Assembly: GCA_030667735.1 (NCBI GenBank)
Contig: DAOUVG010000129.1
Location: 1-5,217 of the forward strand
Reading direction: 5' to 3'
Source: Dehalococcoidales bacterium
GTDB lineage: Bacteria; Chloroflexota; Dehalococcoidia; Dehalococcoidales; Fen-1064
Length of the DNA stretch: 5,217 nt
Numbering within the stretch: position 1 is the first letter of the stretch; each line of letters opens with the position of its first letter. The notes below the pieces were generated by a model that saw only the letters and a list, made by a program, of their open reading frames with translations, had not been told where the DNA came from and ran no database searches. A program made the translations under genes and the position numbers. Shown piece by piece: positions 1 to 5,217 of the stretch.

Positions 1-68
1 AATCGGGCTCTCCAAAGCTGCGTATCAGGGAAGTCTCAGAGGGTTTGGGATTGATAGGAGTGACAGGC
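1..68. other. Region downstream of nuoN with no identified gene or terminator
   Basis: After the nuoN stop on the minus strand there is no convincing start codon with a ribosome-binding site, and no GC-rich hairpin followed by a T run. The best pairing seen is a 5-base CCAAA/TTTGG stem with a 27-base loop, too weak for a terminator. On the plus strand two frames are open from the left edge: one stops at 72-74 (TGA just past the nuoN stop) and another runs to about 107. Either could be the tail of a convergent gene, but the stretch is too short to judge. Confidence 0.4.
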
Positions 69-70
69 TT
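48..70 (+). repeat. Left copy of imperfect inverted repeat
   Basis: Reading rightward on the plus strand, this copy contains TTGATAGGAGT, two bases, then CAGGCTT, preceded by GGA. The same two blocks in the same order occur on the minus strand at 3498-3474. By hand alignment 22 of 25 columns match, with two single-base gaps and one substitution. The copy runs up to the last two bases of the nuoN stop codon. No transposase or target duplication was found, so the function is unknown and the match could be chance. Confidence 0.5.
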
Positions 71-1526
71 ATGACCCGAACATCTTCGCGGCGAACTCGG
101 CGCCCTTGATGGCTAAGCCGGGGAGAATGCCGAGGAAGAGGACGCCGAGGCATGTAATGGCCAGTGCCACGCGCAGCGCTCCTGAGGAAGGCACCTTCTC
201 AGTGGAGGCAGGTTCGCCGAGCCACATCACCTTAACCACTCTCAGATAGTAGAAGGCCGATATCACGCTGTTGATGACGGCAATAATGACCAGCCAGAGC
301 AGGTCGCTCTGCACCGCCCCGCTGAAGATGTAGAACTTGGCCATGAACCCGGCTGCCGGGGGCATGCCAATCAGTGATATCAGGCACAGAGTCAGACCGA
401 GGGCAAGGACCGGCGCCCGCTTGCTCATCCCGGAGAAGTCCTCGATGAGGTCGCTGTTAATTTTGTTGGTGATGGCGATGATAGCGATGAAGGCCCCCAG
501 GTTAGCCATCGAGTAGCTTAACAGGAAGAACATGACCGTGCTCTGATTGAGTGTGCTCGTGGCTGCTCCGACACCCATAGCGGCAAGGCCGACCAGCAGA
601 TAGCCCGCCTGGGCGATGCTGGAGTAACCGAACATGCGCTTGATATTAATCTGGGGTAAGGCGGATATATTGCCCACCGTCATACCGATGGCTGCCAGCG
701 CGGCGAAGACCAGACCCCAGTTCATGCTCAGCCATTCCGGGGTACCGAATGCGGAGAAGAAGACGCGGAGTATGATGGCAAATCCGGCCGCTTTACTGGC
801 CACGGACAGGTAACCGGTTATCGGGGTTGGCGCCCCTTCGTAGACGTCGGGCACCCACATCTGGAAGGGTACCGCGGCAATCTTGAAACCGAAGCCGGCA
901 ATCAGCAGAACCGCACCCAGCATCAGCGCCGGGTTATCGCCGACGCCCGTGGCACCGAGATTCTGGACAGCCTGCGATATTTCGGCAAGCTGTGTGGTAC
1001 CGGTCGAGCCGAAGACCAGCGCCATGCCATAGAGCAATACTGCCGAGGAGGTTGCACCCAGCAGCAGGTACTTGATTGACGACTCCGTCGATTTGGGGTC
1101 CTTGAGGAACCCGGCCAGAACGTAGAGCGAGATACTGGCCAGTTCGAGGGCGATGTAGATAGTGATAAGCTCGGCACTGGCCGCCATGAGCATCATACCC
1201 AGTGCGGAAAGGACTATCAGTGCGTGGTATTCACCCTGGAAGCGACTGAACTTGGGCGCGTAGTCGACAGAGGCCAGGATAATCAGAGCAGCAATCCCCA
1301 GGAAGAGAAGCTTAAAGAAGAGGGCGAAGTTGTCCACGGACAGCATGCCGTTGAATGCAGCCTGGGAGGTGCCCCAGAGAGCAATGGCAAACCCGGCGGA
1401 CACCGCCAGACCGATAATGCTGAGAACCGTCAGCACCCCTTTTCTCTCGATAAAGAGGTCCAGCAGTATCAGCACTACCGCGGTTGCTGCCAGGCTTAGT
1501 TCTGGTGCCAACAGCTCAAGATTCAA
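69..1526 (-). CDS. nuoN: NADH-quinone oxidoreductase subunit N (complex I antiporter-like subunit)
   Basis: This 485-residue, highly hydrophobic protein is one of the three antiporter-like subunits in the membrane arm of complex I, where it couples quinone reduction to proton pumping; the length matches bacterial NuoN. Expected ionisable residues are present: Glu128 in IALELASISLYVLAG, Lys215 in GFGFKIAAVPFQMWVPDVYE, Lys245 in SVASKAAGF and Lys397 in GFMAKFYIF. By motif they match the functional residues of E. coli NuoN (about E133, K217, K247, K395). VPDVYEGAPTP and the FGYSSIAQAGYLLVG stretch are typical of the family. The start is TTG: an in-frame TAG, the stop of the NUDIX gene, lies one codon upstream, AAGGAG precedes the TTG by 6 bases, and the next in-frame Met is residue 61. 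The gene ends in TAA and is the last recognisable gene of the visible operon. The annotation is firm; the exact start is very likely. Confidence 0.97.
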   Translation of the reverse strand: MNLELLAPELSLAATAVVLILLDLFIERKGVLTVLSIIGLAVSAGFAIALWGTSQAAFNGMLSVDNFALFFKLLFLGIAALIILASVDYAPKFSRFQGEYHALIVLSALGMMLMAASAELITIYIALELASISLYVLAGFLKDPKSTESSIKYLLLGATSSAVLLYGMALVFGSTGTTQLAEISQAVQNLGATGVGDNPALMLGAVLLIAGFGFKIAAVPFQMWVPDVYEGAPTPITGYLSVASKAAGFAIILRVFFSAFGTPEWLSMNWGLVFAALAAIGMTVGNISALPQINIKRMFGYSSIAQAGYLLVGLAAMGVGAATSTLNQSTVMFFLLSYSMANLGAFIAIIAITNKINSDLIEDFSGMSKRAPVLALGLTLCLISLIGMPPAAGFMAKFYIFSGAVQSDLLWLVIIAVINSVISAFYYLRVVKVMWLGEPASTEKVPSSGALRVALAITCLGVLFLGILPGLAIKGAEFAAKMFGS

Positions 1527-1529
1527 GAC

Positions 1530-1973
1530 CTACTCCTTAGAAACATATGCTATTTTCGCAATCCGGAGGAGCTTCCTGGTGTCTTCGTGCAGTTCCTCCC
1601 ATATCCCGGGAATCTGCTCCCTGGTAACCCATCTGGCCTCACCGATATCGCTGTCCGGTCTCATTGTACCTCCGGTCACCCTGGCCAGGTAGTCAATGTA
1701 GATGACATGCAGCGTAACCCTGCCGTCTTCCGACCTGACAATCCGGTCAAAGGGGTGAAGCGGGGCAACCAGACTGATATCGAGATGGGTCTCCTCCTTT
1801 ACCTCCCTCTTGATTGCTTCCTGTATCGTTTCCCCCGGTTCCAGCCTGCCGCCGGGGCATATCCACTTACCCTGCCAGTATCCGCCCCTCTCCGGGCGGT
1901 GCTTCACCAGCAGTATTCTGCCGGCTTCATCCTCAATTACCGCTCCCACCCCGAGCATTATCGGCTCTGCCAT
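1530..1973 (-). CDS. NUDIX hydrolase embedded between nuoM and nuoN
   Basis: This 147-residue soluble protein has no signal peptide or membrane segment. It carries a NUDIX box at residues 42-64: Gly42, Glu48, then Arg56-Glu57-Val-Lys-Glu60-Glu61. The glutamates that bind the catalytic divalent metal are all present; the glycine normally near the end of the box is His63. GKWICPGG (35-42) just before the box and EARWVTREQIP (112-122) near the C-terminus are usual for the fold. NUDIX enzymes cleave nucleoside diphosphates linked to another group, such as oxidised dNTPs, ADP-ribose or NADH; the substrate here cannot be assigned. There is no zinc-binding region of the NudC (NADH pyrophosphatase) type. 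The ATG is the most upstream possible start because an in-frame TGA lies 9 bases before it, and GGTGAG sits 5 bases upstream. It follows nuoM by 14 bases and precedes nuoN by 3, so co-transcription is likely. Family assignment is firm; the role is unknown. Confidence 0.94.
   Translation of the reverse strand: MAEPIMLGVGAVIEDEAGRILLVKHRPERGGYWQGKWICPGGRLEPGETIQEAIKREVKEETHLDISLVAPLHPFDRIVRSEDGRVTLHVIYIDYLARVTGGTMRPDSDIGEARWVTREQIPGIWEELHEDTRKLLRIAKIAYVSKE
1533..1538 (-). promoter_or_regulatory. Ribosome-binding site of nuoN inside the NUDIX 3' end
   Basis: AAGGAG, read on the minus strand, lies 6 bases before the TTG start of nuoN. These six bases are also the final two sense codons (Lys-Glu) of the NUDIX gene. 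The site fixes the TTG as the nuoN start and implies that ribosomes finishing the NUDIX gene can reinitiate on nuoN. Confidence 0.85.
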
Positions 1974-1978
1974 CCAAA

Positions 1979-1984
1979 CTCACC
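1979..1984 (-). promoter_or_regulatory. Ribosome-binding site of the NUDIX gene
   Basis: GGTGAG on the minus strand lies 5 bases before the NUDIX ATG, in the 14-base gap after nuoM. It is an imperfect Shine-Dalgarno match. It contains the in-frame TGA that rules out a longer NUDIX protein, and it favours the first ATG over the second Met at residue 6. Confidence 0.65.
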
Positions 1985-1987
1985 GCT

Positions 1988-3475
1988 CTAACCACCTATC
2001 AGTCCAACTATCGGCGAGATACCGAGCCTGATTATGTCTGTCACAATCGCCGGATAGATACCGATTATCATTATCAGGATGACAAAGGCGAACATGTAGA
2101 CCTTCTCCAGGTTATCGGCATCTTTGACACCGTTATATTGCTCCAGTACCGGACCGTAAAACGTCCGCTGTATCATCCACAGGATATAGCCGGCAGCGAG
2201 TACCACGCCCAGCACTGCCAGGATAGTGAAGACCTCTGCGCCCCCGACGGCGGTGCTGGAGAAGCTGCCGATGAAGGTGATGAACTCGGCGGCAAAGCCG
2301 CTGGTCAGCGGCAGACCCAGCGAACCAAGACCGGCGATAGAAAACACGATGGCAATAACCGGCATCTGTCTGGCCAGTCCGCCCAGTTTCCTGAGGTCCC
2401 GCTCCTCGACATTGTGTATCATCAGGCCGGCCATGGCGAAGAGCAACCCGGTGAGCAGGCCATGGCTGAGCATTTGCAGACCCGCTCCGGTCAGGCTTAT
2501 CTCATTGAGGGCAAAGATGCCGAGCAGCACGTAGCCCATGTGGCTCACGCTGCTATAGGCAATCATCCGCTTGAGGTCGGTCTGCCTCAGGGTCAGCGCC
2601 GCGCCGTATAGTATGCTGATTACGGCCAGCGTCATTAGCATCGGTGCGAAGCTGCGGGCTACGTCCGGGAAGATGCTCACGCAGACGCGTATCATCCCGT
2701 AGCCGCCCATCTTGATTAGCGCCCCGGCAAGCATCACGCTACCGGCAGTCGGTGCGTCGGTATGGGCGTCCGGGAGCCAGGTGTGCAGCGGGAACACCGG
2801 CAGTTTGACGGCAAAGGCAATGATGAGGAGCCAGAAGATTGACGCCGCCGGCATGATGGACTGCACCATGCCAAGCCCGCCCTCCGAGATATCCACCATG
2901 CTCAGGCTGCCGGTGGTGAAATACAGGCTCAGGATACCGGCCAGCATAAAGGCACTGCCGAAAAGCGTATAGAGAACGTACTTGATGGACGAGTAGTCTT
3001 TTCGGCCCGTACCCCAGATGGATATCAGGAAGTACATCGGGATGACTTCTATTTCCCAGAAGATGAAGAAAAGCAGCAGGTCAAGCGAGCAAAATACGCC
3101 CAGGATGCTCGCCTCCAGGAGAAGCAACCAGGCGAAGTACTCGCGGACTCTCACGTTGACCTTCCACGAGATGAGTACCACTATGAAGCCGAGGAAGGCT
3201 GTCAGCAGCACCAGCGGCAGGCTCAGACCGTCGACACCGAGGTGGTAGTTGGCGCTGATTGCCTGAATCCAGGAGGCCTTCTCCTCGAACTGGATGCCGC
3301 CGAGTACGCGGTCATACCCGCAGAAGACACAAATTGACAGCATGAGCGAGGCGAAGGTCAGGACGGCTGAACTCCACCGAATTACCCGTGCGGACAGTCC
3401 CGGTATGGAGGCAATTAGCGCCGCCCCCGCTACCGGGAGGAAGATTATGATGGTCAGAAAGTAGTTAAACTCCAA
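1988..3475 (-). CDS. nuoM: NADH-quinone oxidoreductase subunit M (complex I antiporter-like subunit)
   Basis: This 495-residue multi-spanning membrane protein is the middle antiporter-like subunit of the complex I proton-pumping arm and is of normal family length. The functional residues are in place: Glu141 in FFIFWEIEVIPMYFL, Lys224 in AFAVKLPVFPLHTWLPDAH, Lys255 in GALIKMGGYG, His312 in SSVSHMGYVLLG, His338 in QMLSHGL and Glu397 in SGFAAEFITF. By motif they match E. coli NuoM E144, K234, K265, H322, H348 and E407. The terminal Glu, where NuoL and NuoN have Lys, is diagnostic for M. VDGLSLPL near residue 81 is the usual third-helix entry. The start is TTG: an in-frame TAG lies five codons upstream, AGGAG lies 9 bases upstream, and the next Met is at residue 45. 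It follows nuoL by 39 bases and is followed by the NUDIX gene, a position where nuoN would normally come. Confidence 0.97.
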   Translation of the reverse strand: MEFNYFLTIIIFLPVAGAALIASIPGLSARVIRWSSAVLTFASLMLSICVFCGYDRVLGGIQFEEKASWIQAISANYHLGVDGLSLPLVLLTAFLGFIVVLISWKVNVRVREYFAWLLLLEASILGVFCSLDLLLFFIFWEIEVIPMYFLISIWGTGRKDYSSIKYVLYTLFGSAFMLAGILSLYFTTGSLSMVDISEGGLGMVQSIMPAASIFWLLIIAFAVKLPVFPLHTWLPDAHTDAPTAGSVMLAGALIKMGGYGMIRVCVSIFPDVARSFAPMLMTLAVISILYGAALTLRQTDLKRMIAYSSVSHMGYVLLGIFALNEISLTGAGLQMLSHGLLTGLLFAMAGLMIHNVEERDLRKLGGLARQMPVIAIVFSIAGLGSLGLPLTSGFAAEFITFIGSFSSTAVGGAEVFTILAVLGVVLAAGYILWMIQRTFYGPVLEQYNGVKDADNLEKVYMFAFVILIMIIGIYPAIVTDIIRLGISPIVGLIGG

Positions 3476-3498
3476 GCCTGCTGACTCCTATCAAATCC
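3474..3498 (-). repeat. Right copy of imperfect inverted repeat, overlapping nuoM start
   Basis: On the minus strand this copy reads GGATTTGATAGGAGT, three bases, then CAGGCTT, and it contains the nuoM Shine-Dalgarno site and the first two bases of its TTG start. Both copies point inward toward each other, the geometry of terminal inverted repeats, and bracket nuoM, the NUDIX gene and nuoN. Here the sequence has an ordinary explanation as a translation start region, which the left copy lacks. Confidence 0.5.
3485..3489 (-). promoter_or_regulatory. Ribosome-binding site of nuoM
   Basis: AGGAG on the minus strand lies 9 bases before the TTG start of nuoM, within the 39-base nuoL-nuoM gap. With the in-frame TAG at 3488-3490, it decides in favour of the TTG start. 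The site also sits inside the right copy of the inverted repeat. Confidence 0.8.
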
Positions 3499-3514
3499 TT
3501 TAGCCTATAAATAC

Positions 3515-5217
3515 TCATCCGAAGATATACAGGATAATGGCAATCGCGGATGCCCCCAGGGCAATGGACAGCGCGTACAGTTGAAACTGTCCCGTCTGCA
3601 TTTTGCGGACCACGTCTCCGCTGGACATTATAGCATTGGCTGCTCCATTTACAACCCCGTCAATACCTTTGGTATCCAGCTTCTGAAGTCCGGCAAAGAA
3701 CCCGCCGAGCAGTGCCTTTCGCACGATCAGGTCTTCGTACAGTTCGTCCATCCAGTACTTCCGCGAGAACATCACGTATAGCGCTTGGAACCTGGCACCA
3801 ATGCGTTCCGCGGAAATCTGTTTGGTGTTGTACATCAGGTAGGCAAGCAGAATACCGCCCAGCGCCAGCAGTAGCGATATAATCGGCCACGGCGAGTGGG
3901 TGAATACGCCGAAGAACCCGTCAATGAAGCCCCTGGTATGACCGTGCCCCATGAGCTCTCCGAGATGCCCGAAGGCATTCCAGAAACCGGCGATAACGGC
4001 CAGGACGGACAGGAAGACCAGGGGAGCAACCATGACCTTCGGTGATTCGTGCGGGTGGGAGTGTGCCTCAGGGTCTCCGCCGCGGTACTTCCCGTGGAAG
4101 GTCATGTAGATAACGCGGAACATGTAGAAGGCGGTCATGAACACGGTTATCATTGCCAGAACAAAGAGCACCGTGTTCCCTTCCAGCGCTGTAAGCAGAA
4201 TCTCGTCCTTGCTCCAGAAACCAGCCAGGGGCCAGACTCCTGCCAGGCTCAGAGAGCCGAGGAGGAAGGTGATATACGTCCAGGGCATTATCTTGCGCAG
4301 GCCGCCCATCAGCCGCATATCGAATGTACCGGTGGCATGGTTGACGCTACCCGCTCCAAGGAACAGGAGCGACTTGAAGAAGGCGTGGGTGACGAGGTGG
4401 AAGATACCGAAGGTGGTGGCGGCCTTGGCCGACTCTACTGTAATGTTTCCTTCATTGAATAGTATAATACCGGCTGCCCCCAGTCCGAGCATCATGTAGC
4501 CAAGCTGGCTGATGGTGGAATAGGCGAGCACGCGCTTGATATCGTTCATTACCAGGCCCATTGAGGCCGCAAAGATGGCCGTAAAGCCTCCGATGGTCGC
4601 CACCACGGTTACTGCCTCAAGGGAGTGGGCGAATATCGGGAAGGTGCGCGCCACCAGGAACACGCCCGCCGAGACCATTGTCGCGGAATGGATAAGGGCG
4701 CTGACCGGTGTCGGGCCTTCCATGGCATCCGGCAGCCAGATGTGGAGCGGGAACTGGGCTGACTTACCCATTGCTCCGGCGAAGATGCCGATAGCCACCC
4801 AGGTGAGGGTGGCACCGGCGAGTGCACCTGCTGCTGCCAGACCGCTCAGTTCCGCCGTGTCAAACGTTCCCGTGTTGGCGTAGAGGACAAGTATCGCTAC
4901 CAGGAAACCGAAATCGCCAAACCGGGTGACGATGAAGGCCTTCTTGGCGGCGTTGGCCGCAGACGGTTTGTGGAACCAGAAACCGATGAGCAGATACGAG
5001 CACAGACCAACCATCTCCCAGAAGACGAACATCATAAGGAGGTTGTTGGCGATAATCAGGCCCAGCATGGAGGCGGTGAAAAGGGACATCCAGGCGTAGT
5101 ACCGGGTGTAGCCTGCTTCATCATGCTGCATGTAGCCCAGCGAGTATATCTGCACCATCAGGCTGACGACGGTGACCACGACCAGCATCACGGCGGTCAG
5201 CGAGTCCATTATGATGC
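3515..5217 (-). CDS. nuoL: NADH-quinone oxidoreductase subunit L, 5'-truncated by window edge
   Basis: This is the distal antiporter-like subunit of complex I, a membrane proton channel that also carries the long lateral helix running along the membrane arm. The frame is open to the right edge (two Ile codons precede the Met at 5209), and that Met falls at the IMDSLTAVML segment, the third helix of the family. About 80 N-terminal residues are therefore missing, and 5209 is not the true start. Counting from that Met, the functional residues are Glu65 (FVFWEMVGLCSYLLIGFW), Asp99 (RFGDFGF), Lys149 (GKSAQFPLHIWLPDAMEGPT), His271, His275 and Lys279 (HLVTHAFFKSLLFLGAGS), and Lys334 (GFWSKDEIL). By motif they match E. 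coli NuoL E144, D178, K229, H334, H338, K342 and K399. The C-terminus (YWMDELYEDL, amphipathic stretch, final helix to residue 564) fits the lateral helix and its anchor. This argues against an Mrp antiporter protein. The stop is TGA. Confidence 0.96.
   Translation of the reverse strand, partial: IIMDSLTAVMLVVVTVVSLMVQIYSLGYMQHDEAGYTRYYAWMSLFTASMLGLIIANNLLMMFVFWEMVGLCSYLLIGFWFHKPSAANAAKKAFIVTRFGDFGFLVAILVLYANTGTFDTAELSGLAAAGALAGATLTWVAIGIFAGAMGKSAQFPLHIWLPDAMEGPTPVSALIHSATMVSAGVFLVARTFPIFAHSLEAVTVVATIGGFTAIFAASMGLVMNDIKRVLAYSTISQLGYMMLGLGAAGIILFNEGNITVESAKAATTFGIFHLVTHAFFKSLLFLGAGSVNHATGTFDMRLMGGLRKIMPWTYITFLLGSLSLAGVWPLAGFWSKDEILLTALEGNTVLFVLAMITVFMTAFYMFRVIYMTFHGKYRGGDPEAHSHPHESPKVMVAPLVFLSVLAVIAGFWNAFGHLGELMGHGHTRGFIDGFFGVFTHSPWPIISLLLALGGILLAYLMYNTKQISAERIGARFQALYVMFSRKYWMDELYEDLIVRKALLGGFFAGLQKLDTKGIDGVVNGAANAIMSSGDVVRKMQTGQFQLYALSIALGASAIAIILYIFG

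Noticed and set aside
1530..1973. NADH pyrophosphatase (NudC) assignment for the NUDIX gene
   Set aside because: The protein is only 147 residues and lacks the N-terminal and zinc-binding regions of NudC; proximity to an NADH-type complex is not enough to assign the substrate.
1814..2611. 265-codon open frame on the plus strand opposite the NUDIX gene and nuoM
   Set aside because: It is antisense to two well-supported genes, spans their junction, is rich in Gln, His and Gly with no recognisable domain, and is explained by the codon bias of the real genes.
48..3498. Insertion sequence or transposon bounded by the inverted repeats
   Set aside because: There is no transposase, no target-site duplication was found in the flanks, and the enclosed genes are core operon members in normal orientation.
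3930..4080. Histidine-rich segments in NuoL (HSHPHE and GHGH), possible metal site
   Set aside because: His-rich loops of this kind are common in the C-terminal loops of NuoL proteins, so they are not evidence of a special metal site.
4049..4499. Two overlapping plus-strand frames (137 and 120 codons) opposite nuoL
   Set aside because: They lie fully inside a conserved nuoL region, are low-complexity in composition and have no family features; they are shadows.
3515..5217. Possibility that the large membrane genes encode an Mrp antiporter or a hydrogenase membrane module
   Set aside because: The consecutive L-type (with lateral helix), M-type (terminal Glu) and N-type proteins of standard lengths fit complex I better; no Mrp- or hydrogenase-specific gene is present. 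The soluble arm is outside the window, so the electron donor stays open.

Overview
The window is a 3' portion of a respiratory complex I (NADH:quinone oxidoreductase-type, nuo) operon, all read on the minus strand. In transcription order (right to left) it holds nuoL (5' end cut by the window edge), nuoM, a small NUDIX hydrolase gene and nuoN. The three large genes encode the antiporter-like membrane subunits that form the proton-pumping arm of the complex. Each keeps the ionisable membrane residues expected for proton translocation, so they look like working genes rather than relics.

The unusual element is the NUDIX gene placed between nuoM and nuoN. It lies on the same strand, 14 bases after the nuoM stop and 3 bases before the nuoN start. 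The ribosome-binding site of nuoN is formed by its last two codons. It therefore seems to be a co-transcribed, translationally integrated member of the operon. Whether it has a role linked to complex I (for example clearing damaged nucleotides or ADP-ribose-type compounds) or is only a passenger cannot be told from sequence.

Layout: 1-68 is non-coding or the edge of something unseen; 69-1526 is nuoN (TTG start); 1530-1973 is the NUDIX hydrolase (ATG start); 1988-3475 is nuoM (TTG start); 3476-3514 is a 39-base gap; 3515 to the right edge is nuoL, lacking roughly its first 80 residues. No promoter, terminator, RNA gene, mobile element or CRISPR array is visible. A 23-25 base imperfect inverted repeat sits just after nuoN and just before nuoM, so it brackets the nuoM-NUDIX-nuoN block.

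Organism: the L-M-N gene order, lateral-helix NuoL and Shine-Dalgarno-led genes point to a bacterium with moderate-to-high GC content. Overall flavour is compatible with Chloroflexota (possibly Dehalococcoidia-related), but this is a weak impression without a database search. The electron-input end of the complex (NuoEFG or a substitute) is outside the window, so the electron donor is unknown.
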